Positions 10,104 through 18,982 of a stretch of 64,000 nucleotides of DNA are shown here, piece after piece. Source of the stretch: Endozoicomonas euniceicola (lineage in GTDB: Bacteria > Pseudomonadota > Gammaproteobacteria > Pseudomonadales > Endozoicomonadaceae); assembly GCF_025562755.1 (NCBI RefSeq), contig NZ_CP103300.1, positions 434,001-498,000 of the forward strand. Direction: 5' to 3'. The translations under genes and the position numbers were made by a program. Within the stretch, counting starts at the first letter, position 1. Each line of letters begins with the position of its first letter. Under the pieces are notes generated by a model. It saw nothing but the letters and a program-made list of their open reading frames with translations, was not told where the DNA came from and ran no database searches.

Positions 10104-10315
10104 CTTCCAATATGAACGATGGAAGTTGTTGGGAAAGTACAGAGTACCGCCTTTATTCAAACGACGCATGGCCAGCCTGGTCAGATGACCGTGATCGCGC
10201 TGCGCATCAAACCACCTTCGAACTTCCTGGAGTTTGAGAAGGTAGGCGGGTCGATAAAAATCGGGCCATAGTCGTTTTTATCCCGTTCAAAGCGATGATT
10301 TACGTAGCACTGCAA
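10104..10315 (-). pseudogene. rlmKL: rlmKL fragment in the P4-P3 spacer
   Basis: Same methyltransferase fragment, with the more canonical F-S-N-S after D-P-P-T. A one-base deletion near 10210 (aaaccacc instead of aaacacgcc on the plus strand) shifts the frame. The spacer (9836-10330) shares this deletion and a 9-bp longer tail with the one at 23543-24037, more than 13 kb away. The remainder contains the promoter candidate and no gene. Confidence 0.7.
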
Positions 10316-10330
10316 GTCGTATTTAGCCAG

Positions 10331-13300
10331 TTATTGGTCTGACGGTTGACAATTCTCCTCGGCAGCGGTCAGAAGTTCCGCGCACCTGGTCTGGCCGTTC
10401 CGGTTAGCGATGCGCAGCGGAGTGTCACCATTCGTCGTCAGGGCAGCCTTAACATTCGCCCCGGCCTTGATCAGAAGCTCCACGCACCCGGTACGACCTT
10501 TCAGGGCAGCGATGTGCAGAGGAGTGGCACCATTCGTCGTCAGGGCAGCATCAACATCCGCCCCAGCCTTGATCAGAAGTTCCACGCACCCGGTATGACC
10601 ATTCTCAGCAGCTAAGTACAGAGGAGTGGTACCATCCGTCGTCCGGGCGGCATCAACAACCGCCCCAGCCTTGATCAGAAGTTCCACGCACCCGATATGA
10701 CCGTTCTCGGCAGCGAAGGAAAGAGGAGTGGCACCATTCGTCGTCCGGGCGGCATCAACACCCGCCCCGGCCTTGATCAGAAGTTCCACGCACCCGGTAT
10801 GACCGTTCTCAGCAGCTAAGTACAGAGGAGTGGTTCCAACCGTCGTCAGGGCAGCATCAACAACCGCCCCGGCCTTGATCAGAAGTTCAACGCACCCGAT
10901 ATGACCGTTCTCGGCAGCGAGGTGCAGAGGAGTGTCACCAAACGTCGTCAGGGCAGCCTTAACATCCGCCCCGGCCTTGATCAGAAGTTCAACGCACCCG
11001 ATATGACCGTTCTCGGCAGCGAAGGAAAGAGGAGTGGCACCATCCGTCGTCCGGGCGGCATCAACAACCGCCCCGGCCTTGATCAGAAGTTCCACGCACC
11101 CGATATGACCGTTCTCAGCAGCTAAGTACAGAGGAGTGGTTCCAAACGTCGTCAGGGCAGCATCAACAACCGCCCCGGCCTTGATCAGAAGTTCAACGCA
11201 CCCGATATGACCGTTCTCGGCAGCGAGGTGCAGAGGAGTGTCACCAAACGTCGTCAGGGCAGCCTTAACATCCGCCCCGGCCTTGATCAGAAGTTTCATG
11301 CACTCGGTATGACCGACTTGGGCAGCGATGTGCGAAGGAGTGGCACCATTTGTCGTCAGGGCAGCATCAATAGCCGCCTTGGCCTTGATCAGAAGCTCCA
11401 CGCACTCGGTATGACCGACTTGGGCAGCGATGTGCAGAGGAGTGATACCATCCGTCGTCCGGGCAGCATCAACAGCCGCCCCAGCCTTGATCAGAAGTTC
11501 CATGCACTCGATATGTCCGTCTTGGGCAGCGAGGTGCAGAGAAGTGACACCATCCGTCGTCCGGGCAGCATCAACATCCGCCCCGGCCTTGATCAGAAGC
11601 TCCACGCACCCGGTATGACCGCCTTGGGCAGCAAAGTGCAGAGGAGTGTCACCATCCGTCGTCAGGGCAGCCTTAACATCCGCCCCGGCCTTGATCAGAA
11701 GTTCCATGCCCCTGGTATGACCGCCTTGGGCAGCGGAGTGCAGGGGAGTGACACCATCCGTCGTCAGGGTAGCCTTAACATCCGCCCCGGCCTTGATCAG
11801 AACTTTCAGGCACTCGGTATAACCTTTGTAGGCAGCGATGTGCAGAAGGGTGAGACCATCTGCCCTCAGGGCAGCACCAACAACCGCCCCGGCATCGATC
11901 AGGGTTTGCAAAAACCCTGTATGACCGTTCAGGGCAGCAACGTGCAACAAACTGATGCCGGAACCCAAAATGGCTGAACGAAACTGTTCATTGACAATAC
12001 TACTGTCTATTTCCAGCAGACGCTGCAGTGTTTCCAAATCCCCGTTACGAGCAACATTCAGAGGTAAGGATTCACAGAATTCAGAGTCTTCATAAAGCTT
12101 GCTGCCGTCCACTCGCACCAGCGGCAAAGCTCTTTGCCGACAATAAGCACACGAACGTGATACAAGAGCCGTAGCCGGAGCCTGCTCCCTAAGCCATCCG
12201 GCAATGCACTCCAGATGATATTGGTGATTACAGTTCGTCTTGACGACCGAAATAGCGCCTAAGTCACTCCTGCAGATGGAGCACTTGTCACCCTGTAACT
12301 TCTCATTTCCTTCTGCAGCGGTTGAGCGCCCCCCCGCTACTGAAATACCAGCTTCTGGCTTCTCCTTTTTGCAAGGTCCGTGGCAAGGTGAGCAGTCGAT
12401 GGTCTTGCTGTATGTATGTTTATCGTTGTCGGGTGGCTCTTCCCCCTCATCGCCTTTCTTCCAGCCACTCTCATTTTTATTGCCCCGGGGAACTTTGTTT
12501 CGGGGGACGTTTGAATTTGGGTCTTCTTGCCTGCCTTCTGCCACAGATGAACTGGCTTTGCGTTTTTTCTGATTCTGGCCTCCGCCTTCCTGGTGGGGTA
12601 CCTGCCTCTCATCGTACTGGCTTGAAAGATCAGCTGAAAACATCGCCCGGAACTGACGCGCCAGCGTTTCAAGACCAGAAACCAGAAACTCAGTTTGTTT
12701 TGTTGACGCGTCAATGTCGTCTGTTTCCAGCTGCAACTGTTGTTCCAGCCGTATTCTCAATGCCTGGTAAACCAAACCCGCGTCCGTAAGTCGCCACCGG
12801 TCGTAGAACAGGGCTTCTTCATGTGTCAGCTCACCGGGAACAATGAGAATGCTCTGATAGTCAGTGTTTACGTGGTGTTGAGACAGCGCCTGTTTCAGGG
12901 CGTCATCATCACGCTGCCACAGCTCCCGGTCATCAGTAGCCAGCGATGCCTTCAGGAATGACAAAATCCCCGGGGAACCCTGATCGTTTTCCGTTATTCC
13001 GGTTGCGGATGTATCCAAATCAGTCAGGTATTCAAGGTCAGCGGTAATCAGCATGATCCTGTTATCAAGAATCCGGGCCAGGTCACCATGACCCCGGGCT
13101 ATGGCCTGTTGCATTTTTTTTCGGAGGATTTTTAACAGTTGTCGTTTATTTTTCAGATTCTTCCTGATCAGTTCTTCCGCTGAATCTTGCTCCGGGTACT
13201 TCTTGTCGCCGTAGACAATGATCAGTGGCTCAGGCTCGGCATCGAAGGTGTAATGAGTGCTGTCATTATCGTCATCGCCACCATCACCGCCACTCCCGGA

Positions 13301-14005
13301 AGCCACCAGGCTACCAGTGACGATACCTGCAATGTCCTTCAGAGCTTCGGTATCCAAAAGTGCGAGGTAGCTTTGCGTCTGGATGTTGAGCAGTTTTTCG
13401 TACAAAGCAACCAGGCTGGCACTCTGGAGAATGTTGTCCCGGGTAATAACTATCCGCATAGAGGCATCACTGATAGAAACAACAGCGGCAGGATAAGGCG
13501 GTCTTTTAACAAGTCGCTGCCAGTTAGCAATCGCCTGATCCAGATCTCCCTCAAGCCTGTTTCTTTTTCTGTCGTTTGCCTCTCTGGAAAAAGCACCTTC
13601 AGGAATCAGTCTGTTTTTTAACAGTGTTTTTAAAAAGGATGTCCGGGACGGTGATTCCGCCTGTAACGGTTTTTTGTGGCTTAATACGTTTCCGGGTCTG
13701 CCCGAAAAAACAACACCGGCGCTTCCGGCAGTTGAAAAAACGGTTGACAGGAAATAGAAAAGCAAACTGTCAGAGAAAGGAGAAAAAACTGCTCTGCTAT
13801 CGTCAACAGGTTTAAAACATACCTGACCGCTGTCGGCTAAAAACGAATCAGCTAAAAACGCCTTTCCTGGAAAACCTGCCGTTAAATCACTGACTGGTTT
13901 ACAGATAACACCGTCGGTGGCAGCAAAAAGCGCTGAACTGGCAAACAGGACGATAATAAAAAGTCGTAAAAAGTCAGCACTCAGAGATGTCAAGTAATTA
14001 TGCAC
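10331..14005 (-). CDS. Secreted RING-H2/ankyrin-repeat protein, copy P4 (reference copy)
   Basis: 1,224 residues. Residues 1-30 form a Sec signal peptide (Arg before a long hydrophobic core, likely cleavage after A-L-F-A). Residues 31-470 are conserved in all copies and unlike any domain I know, with an acidic Asp tract near 237-246 and a charged helical stretch near 270-345. A polar linker follows, with K-K-R-K near 480 (nuclear-localisation-like) and C-x2-C-x3-C near 537-543. The RING-H2 ligands are C575, C578, C592, H594, H597, C600, C619 and C622, a complete set for two zinc ions. Such fingers recruit E2-ubiquitin in eukaryotes. Sixteen 34-residue ankyrin units (about 683-1210) would bind the target. 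The RING type is R-S-D-L-G-A with cap L-N-V-A-R-N-G-D. The start is GTG with AGGAG 7 nt upstream. An exported ubiquitin-ligase effector is inference. Confidence 0.9.
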   Translation of the reverse strand: MHNYLTSLSADFLRLFIIVLFASSALFAATDGVICKPVSDLTAGFPGKAFLADSFLADSGQVCFKPVDDSRAVFSPFSDSLLFYFLSTVFSTAGSAGVVFSGRPGNVLSHKKPLQAESPSRTSFLKTLLKNRLIPEGAFSREANDRKRNRLEGDLDQAIANWQRLVKRPPYPAAVVSISDASMRIVITRDNILQSASLVALYEKLLNIQTQSYLALLDTEALKDIAGIVTGSLVASGSGGDGGDDDNDSTHYTFDAEPEPLIIVYGDKKYPEQDSAEELIRKNLKNKRQLLKILRKKMQQAIARGHGDLARILDNRIMLITADLEYLTDLDTSATGITENDQGSPGILSFLKASLATDDRELWQRDDDALKQALSQHHVNTDYQSILIVPGELTHEEALFYDRWRLTDAGLVYQALRIRLEQQLQLETDDIDASTKQTEFLVSGLETLARQFRAMFSADLSSQYDERQVPHQEGGGQNQKKRKASSSVAEGRQEDPNSNVPRNKVPRGNKNESGWKKGDEGEEPPDNDKHTYSKTIDCSPCHGPCKKEKPEAGISVAGGRSTAAEGNEKLQGDKCSICRSDLGAISVVKTNCNHQYHLECIAGWLREQAPATALVSRSCAYCRQRALPLVRVDGSKLYEDSEFCESLPLNVARNGDLETLQRLLEIDSSIVNEQFRSAILGSGISLLHVAALNGHTGFLQTLIDAGAVVGAALRADGLTLLHIAAYKGYTECLKVLIKAGADVKATLTTDGVTPLHSAAQGGHTRGMELLIKAGADVKAALTTDGDTPLHFAAQGGHTGCVELLIKAGADVDAARTTDGVTSLHLAAQDGHIECMELLIKAGAAVDAARTTDGITPLHIAAQVGHTECVELLIKAKAAIDAALTTNGATPSHIAAQVGHTECMKLLIKAGADVKAALTTFGDTPLHLAAENGHIGCVELLIKAGAVVDAALTTFGTTPLYLAAENGHIGCVELLIKAGAVVDAARTTDGATPLSFAAENGHIGCVELLIKAGADVKAALTTFGDTPLHLAAENGHIGCVELLIKAGAVVDAALTTVGTTPLYLAAENGHTGCVELLIKAGAGVDAARTTNGATPLSFAAENGHIGCVELLIKAGAVVDAARTTDGTTPLYLAAENGHTGCVELLIKAGADVDAALTTNGATPLHIAALKGRTGCVELLIKAGANVKAALTTNGDTPLRIANRNGQTRCAELLTAAEENCQPSDQ

Positions 14006-14012
14006 CTTTAAG

Positions 14013-14017
14013 CTCCT
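14013..14017 (-). promoter_or_regulatory. Conserved Shine-Dalgarno fixing the GTG start
   Basis: AGGAG on the minus strand lies 7 nt before the GTG at 14003-14005. The same arrangement precedes every family member except P1 (deleted) and P11 (replaced). It favours GTG over the TTG six bases further upstream in P14, and makes ATG and GTG both usable in P2, P7 and P8, where the sequence reads ATGGTG. Confidence 0.75.
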
Positions 14018-14263
14018 GCCTACAGCTCGGAGTTATCGAAATTATGCACAAGACGGCTCTCAGCTAGTTCCCGCCCAAAAACGTAGCCAACTGATAATCG
14101 ATAAAATTTGATCTGAGAATGAATGAAGCTCATCTGCTTTTTATAAACTATCTTTCCCGGAGCCTTTAATCACAAGTGACAGCAAAGGGCAGCAAAAAAG
14201 AAAAGACCTCAAATGCGTAAAAAAAGCAATAAGCAGTGTAGTCTGAATTTCCTATGTAAGTCT

Positions 14264-14476
14264 TCTCCAATATGAACGACGGAAGTTGTTGGAGAAGTAC
14301 AGAGTACCGCCTTCATTCAAACGACGCATGGCCAGCCTGATCAGATGACCATGATCGCGCTGCGCATCAAACACGCCTTCGAACTTCCTGGAGTTTGAGA
14401 AGGTGGGCGGGTCGATAAAAATCGAGCCATAGTCGTTTTTATCCCGTTCAAAGCGATGATTTACTTAGCACTGCAA
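14264..14476 (-). pseudogene. rlmKL: rlmKL fragment in the P5-P4 spacer
   Basis: Methyltransferase remnant with I-D-P-P-T-F-S-N-S and an in-frame TAA at the Tyr codon before V-N-H-R-F. The 486-bp spacer (14006-14491) appears identical to 18983-19468, being part of the 4,977-bp-spaced duplication. Nothing else is visible besides the promoter candidate at 14147-14175. Confidence 0.7.
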
Positions 14477-14491
14477 GTCGTATTTAGCCAG

Positions 14492-17400
14492 TTATTGGTC
14501 TGACGGTTGACAATTCTCCTCGGCAGCGGTCAGAAGTTTCGCGCACCCGGTCTGGCCGTTCCAGTTAGCGATGCGCAGCGGAGTGTCACCATTCGTCGTC
14601 AGGGCAGCCTTAACATTCGCCCCGGCCTTGATCAGAAGCTCCACGCACCCGATACGACCTTTCAGGGCAGCGAGGTGCAGAGGAGTGGCACCATCCGCCG
14701 TCCGGGCAGCCTTAACATTCGCCCCGGCCTTGATCAGAAGCTCCACGCACCCGGTACGACCTTTCAGGGTAGCGAGGTGCAAAGGAGTGGCACCATCCGC
14801 CGTCCGGGTAGCATCAACAGCCGCCCTGGCCTTGATCAGAAGCTCCACGCACCCGGTATGACCGCCTTGGGCAGCGATGTGCAGAGGAGTGCTACCATCT
14901 GTCGTCAGGGCAGCATCAACACCCGCCCCGGCCTTGATCAGAAGTTCCACGCACCCGGTATGACCGTGCCCGGCAGCATAGTACAGAGGAGTGATACCAA
15001 CCGTCGTCAGGGCAGCATCAACAACCGCCCCGGCCTTGATCAGAAGTTCCACGCACCCGGTATGACCGTTCTCAGCAGCTAAGTACAGAGGAGTGGTTCC
15101 AACCGTCGTCAGGGCAGCATCAACAACCGCCCCGGCCTTGATCAGAAGTTCCACGCACCCGATATGACCGTTCTCGGCAGCGATGTGCAGAGGAGTGGCA
15201 CCATTCGTCGTCCGGGCAGCATCAACAGCCGCCCCGGCCTTGATCAGAAGTTCCATGCACTCGGTATGACCGCCTTGGGCAGCGATGTGCAGAGGAGTGA
15301 CACCACCCGTCGTCCGGGCAGCATCAACAGCCGCCCTGGCCTTGATCAGAAGTTCCACGCACCCGGTATGACCGTGCCCGGCAGCATAGTAGAGAGGAGT
15401 GGTACCATCCGTCGTCAGGGCAGCATCAACAAACGCCTCGGCCTTGATCAGAAGTTCCACGCACCCGATATGACCGTTCTCGGCAGCGAAGGAAAGAGGA
15501 GTAGCACCATTCGTCGTCCGGGCAGCATCAACAGCCGCCCCGGCCTTGATCAGAAGTTCCACGCACTCGGTACGACCTTTCAGGGCAGCGAGGTGCAGAG
15601 GAGTGTCACCATCCGTCGTCCGGGCAGCATCAACAGCCGCCCCGGCCTTGATCAGAAGTTCCACGCACCCGGTATGACCGTACCCGCCAGCATAGTAGAG
15701 AGGAGTGGTACCATCCGTCGTCAGGGCAGCATCAACAGCCGCCCCGGCCTTGATCAGAAGTTCCGCGCACCCGATATGACCGTTCTCGGCAGCGAAGTAA
15801 AGAGGAGTGGCACCATTCGTCGTCCGGGCAGCATCAACATCCGCCCCGGCCTTGATCAGAAGTTCCACGCACTCGGTACGACCTTTCAGGGCAGCGAGGT
15901 GCAGAGGAGTGGCACCATTTGTCGTCAGGGCAGCCTTAACATCCGCCCCGGCCTTGATCAGAAGTTTCATGCACTCGGTATGACCGACTTGGGCAGCGAT
16001 GTGCAGAGGAGTGACACCATCCGTCGTCCGGGCAGCATCAACAGCCGCCCCAGCCTTGATCAGAAGTTCCATGCACTCGATATGTCCGCCCTGGACAGCG
16101 AGGGGCAGAGAAGTGACACCATTCGTCGTCCGGGCAGCATCAACAGCCGCCCCGGCCTTGATCAGAAGTTTCATGCACTCGATATGTCCGCCTTGGGCAG
16201 CGAGGTGCAGAGGAGTGTCACCATTCGTCGTCAGGGCAGCCTTAACATCCGCCCCGGCCTTGATCAGAAGTTTCATGCACTCGGTATGACCGACTTGGGC
16301 AGCGATGTGCAGAGGAGTGGCACCATTCGTCGTCAGGGTAGCCTTAACATCCGCCCCGGCCTTGATCAGAAGTTCCACGCACCCGATATGACCGTTCTCA
16401 GCAGCTAAGTACAGAGGAGTGGTTCCAAACGTCGTCAGGGCAGCATCAACAACCGCCCCGGCCTTGATCAGAAGTTCAACGCACCCGATATGACCGTTCT
16501 CGGCAGCGAGGTGCAGAGGAGTGTCACCAAACGTCGTCAGGGCAGCCTTAACATCCGCCCCGGCCTTGATCAGAAGTTTCATGCACTCGGTATGACCGAC
16601 TTGGGCAGCGATGTGCGAAGGAGTGGCACCATTTGTCGTCAGGGCAGCATCAATAGCCGCCTTGGCCTTGATCAGAAGCTCCACGCACTCGGTATGACCG
16701 ACTTGGGCAGCGATGTGCAGAGGAGTGATACCATCCGTCGTCCGGGCAGCATCAACAGCCGCCCCAGCCTTGATCAGAAGTTCCATGCACTCGATATGTC
16801 CGTCTTGGGCAGCGAGGTGCAGAGAAGTGACACCATCCGTCGTCCGGGCAGCATCAACATCCGCCCCGGCATCGATCAGGGTTTGCAAGCACTCCGTATG
16901 ACCATTCAGGACAGCGACGTGCAACAAACTGATCCCGGAACCCGAAACAGCTGAACGAAACTGTTTACTGGCAATCCTGCTGTCTAGTTCAAGCGAACGC
17001 TGCAGCGTTTTCAAATCCCCGGCACGACAAGCTTGCAGAGGCAGGTCTTCGCAGAATTCAGAGTCTTCATCGAGCTTGCCACCGTCCACTCGCACCAGCG
17101 GCAAAGCTCTTTGCCGACAATAAGCACACGAACGTGATGCAAGAGCCGTAGCCGGAGCCTGCTCCCTAAGCCATCCGGCAATGCACTCCAGATGATATTG
17201 ATGATTACAGTTCGTCTTGACGACCGAAATAGCGCCTAAGTCCTCCTTGCAGATGGAGCACTTGTCACCCTGTAACTTCTCATTTCCTTCTGCAGCGGTT
17301 GAGCGCCCCCCCGCTACTGAAATACCAGCTTCTGGCTTCTCCTCTTCGCAAGGTCCGTGACAAGACGGGCAGTCGATGGTCTTGCTGTATGTATGTTTAT

Positions 17401-18982
17401 CGTTGTCGGGTGGCTCTTCCCCCTCATCGCCTTTTTTCCAGCCACTCTCACTCTTATTATCCCGAGACGCTTTGTTTTTGCGGGCGTTTGAATTTGAGCC
17501 TTCTTGACTGCCTGCTGCCTCAGATGAACTGGCTTTGCGTTTTTTCTGATTCTGGCCTCCGCCTTCCTGGTGGGGTACCTGCCTCTCATCGTACTGGCTT
17601 GAAAGATCAGCTGAAAACATCGCCCGGAACTGACGCGCCAGCGTTTCAAGACCAGAAACCAGAAACTCAGTTTGTTTTGTTGACGCGTCAATGTCGTCTG
17701 TTTCCAGCTGCAACTGTTGTTCCAGCCGTATTCTCAATGCCTGGTAAACCAAACCCGCGTCCGTAAGTCGCCACCGGTCGTAGAACAGGGCTTCTTCATG
17801 TGTCAGCTCACCGGGAACAATGAGAATGCTCTGATAGTCAGTGTTTACGTGGTGTTGAGACAGCGCCTGTTTCAGGGCGTCATCATCACGCTGCCACAGC
17901 TCCCGGTCATCAGTAGCCAGCGATGCCTTCAGGAATGACAAAATCCCCGGGGAACCCTGATCGTTTTCCGTTATTCCGGTTGCGGATGTATCCAAATCAG
18001 TCAGGTATTCAAGGTCAGCGGTAATCAGCATGATCCTGTTATCAAGAATCCGGGCCAGGTCACCATGACCCCGGGCTATGGCCTGTTGCATTTTTTTTCG
18101 GAGGATTTTTAACAGTTGTCGTTTATTTTTCAGATTCTTCCTGATCAGTTCTTCCGCTGAATCTTGCTCCGGGTACTTCTTGTCGCCGTAGACAATGATC
18201 AGTGGCTCAGGCTCGGCATCGAAGGTGTAATGAGTGCTGTCATTATCGTCATCGCCACCATCACCGCCACTCCCGGAAGCCACCAGGCTACCAGTGACGA
18301 TACCTGCAATGTCCTTCAGAGCTTCGGTATCCAAAAGTGCGAGGTAGCTTTGCGTCTGGATGTTGAGCAGTTTTTCGTACAAAGCAACCAGGCTGGCACT
18401 CTGGAGAATGTTGTCCCGGGTAATAACTATCCGCATAGAGGCATCACTGATAGAAACAACAGCGGCAGGATAAGGCGGTCTTTTAACAAGTCGCTGCCAG
18501 TTAGCAATCGCCTGATCCAGATCTCCCTCAAGCCTGTTTCTTTTTCTGTCGTTTGCCTCTCTGGAAAAAGCACCTTCAGGAATCAGTCTGTTTTTTAACA
18601 GTGTTTTTAAAAAGGATGTCCGGGACGGTGATTCCGCCTGTAACGGTTTTTTGTGGCTTAATACGTTTCCGGGTCTGCCCGAAAAAACAACACCGGCGCT
18701 TCCGGCAGTTGAAAAAACGGTTGACAGGAAATAGAAAAGCAAACTGTCAGAGAAAGGAGAAAAAACTGCTCTGCTATCGTCAACAGGTTTAAAACATACC
18801 TGACCGCTGTCGGCTAAAAACGAATCAGCTAAAAACGCCTTTCCTGGAAAACCTGCCGTTAAATCACTGACTGGTTTACAGATAACACCGTCGGTGGCAG
18901 CAAAAAGCGCTGAACTGGCAAACAGGACGATAATAAAAAGTCGTAAAAAGTCAGCACTCAGAGATGTCAAGTAATTATGCAC
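14492..18982 (-). CDS. Secreted RING-H2/ankyrin-repeat protein, copy P5 (longest array)
   Basis: 1,496 residues with 24 ankyrin units, the largest array of the standard family here. The N-terminal 480 residues match P4. The linker and RING switch to another haplotype: A-R-K-N-K-A-S-R-D-N-K, then C-P-S-C-H-G-P-C-E-E-E, then RING C-S-I-C-K-E-D-L-G-A at 575-622 with cap L-Q-A-C-R-A-G-D-L-K. The 3' 1.9 kb equals the 3' end of P6. The cap-proximal units equal those of P4 at a spacing of 5,283 bp, which is 4,977 plus three 102-bp units. The gene is therefore a patchwork of its two neighbours plus an imported RING cassette. Every unit carries one Cys at a fixed helix position (T-E-C or T-G-C), so the mature protein has more than 30 cysteines. 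The start is GTG after AGGAG. Confidence 0.9.
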   Translation of the reverse strand: MHNYLTSLSADFLRLFIIVLFASSALFAATDGVICKPVSDLTAGFPGKAFLADSFLADSGQVCFKPVDDSRAVFSPFSDSLLFYFLSTVFSTAGSAGVVFSGRPGNVLSHKKPLQAESPSRTSFLKTLLKNRLIPEGAFSREANDRKRNRLEGDLDQAIANWQRLVKRPPYPAAVVSISDASMRIVITRDNILQSASLVALYEKLLNIQTQSYLALLDTEALKDIAGIVTGSLVASGSGGDGGDDDNDSTHYTFDAEPEPLIIVYGDKKYPEQDSAEELIRKNLKNKRQLLKILRKKMQQAIARGHGDLARILDNRIMLITADLEYLTDLDTSATGITENDQGSPGILSFLKASLATDDRELWQRDDDALKQALSQHHVNTDYQSILIVPGELTHEEALFYDRWRLTDAGLVYQALRIRLEQQLQLETDDIDASTKQTEFLVSGLETLARQFRAMFSADLSSQYDERQVPHQEGGGQNQKKRKASSSEAAGSQEGSNSNARKNKASRDNKSESGWKKGDEGEEPPDNDKHTYSKTIDCPSCHGPCEEEKPEAGISVAGGRSTAAEGNEKLQGDKCSICKEDLGAISVVKTNCNHQYHLECIAGWLREQAPATALASRSCAYCRQRALPLVRVDGGKLDEDSEFCEDLPLQACRAGDLKTLQRSLELDSRIASKQFRSAVSGSGISLLHVAVLNGHTECLQTLIDAGADVDAARTTDGVTSLHLAAQDGHIECMELLIKAGAAVDAARTTDGITPLHIAAQVGHTECVELLIKAKAAIDAALTTNGATPSHIAAQVGHTECMKLLIKAGADVKAALTTFGDTPLHLAAENGHIGCVELLIKAGAVVDAALTTFGTTPLYLAAENGHIGCVELLIKAGADVKATLTTNGATPLHIAAQVGHTECMKLLIKAGADVKAALTTNGDTPLHLAAQGGHIECMKLLIKAGAAVDAARTTNGVTSLPLAVQGGHIECMELLIKAGAAVDAARTTDGVTPLHIAAQVGHTECMKLLIKAGADVKAALTTNGATPLHLAALKGRTECVELLIKAGADVDAARTTNGATPLYFAAENGHIGCAELLIKAGAAVDAALTTDGTTPLYYAGGYGHTGCVELLIKAGAAVDAARTTDGDTPLHLAALKGRTECVELLIKAGAAVDAARTTNGATPLSFAAENGHIGCVELLIKAEAFVDAALTTDGTTPLYYAAGHGHTGCVELLIKARAAVDAARTTGGVTPLHIAAQGGHTECMELLIKAGAAVDAARTTNGATPLHIAAENGHIGCVELLIKAGAVVDAALTTVGTTPLYLAAENGHTGCVELLIKAGAVVDAALTTVGITPLYYAAGHGHTGCVELLIKAGAGVDAALTTDGSTPLHIAAQGGHTGCVELLIKARAAVDATRTADGATPLHLATLKGRTGCVELLIKAGANVKAARTADGATPLHLAALKGRIGCVELLIKAGANVKAALTTNGDTPLRIANWNGQTGCAKLLTAAEENCQPSDQ

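Larger units (their letters stand above)
12544..16371 (-). repeat. Recent segmental duplication, left copy (pairs with 17521-21348)
   Basis: From the linker of P4, through its 5' end, the spacer and the 3' half of P5, this tract recurs at a spacing of exactly 4,977 bp. I found no difference in the stretches compared, including synonymous sites and the spacer. Identity stops abruptly inside the P4/P5 linker on one side and within an ankyrin repeat (16372 g versus 21349 c) on the other. This indicates a very recent unequal crossover or gene conversion, or a tandem duplication. Confidence 0.85.

Noticed and set aside
14507..16954. Possible CRISPR or minisatellite from the regular 102-bp periodicity
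   Set aside because: The period is one ankyrin unit of 34 codons in an open minus-strand gene. There are no short identical repeats separated by unique spacers and no cas genes.
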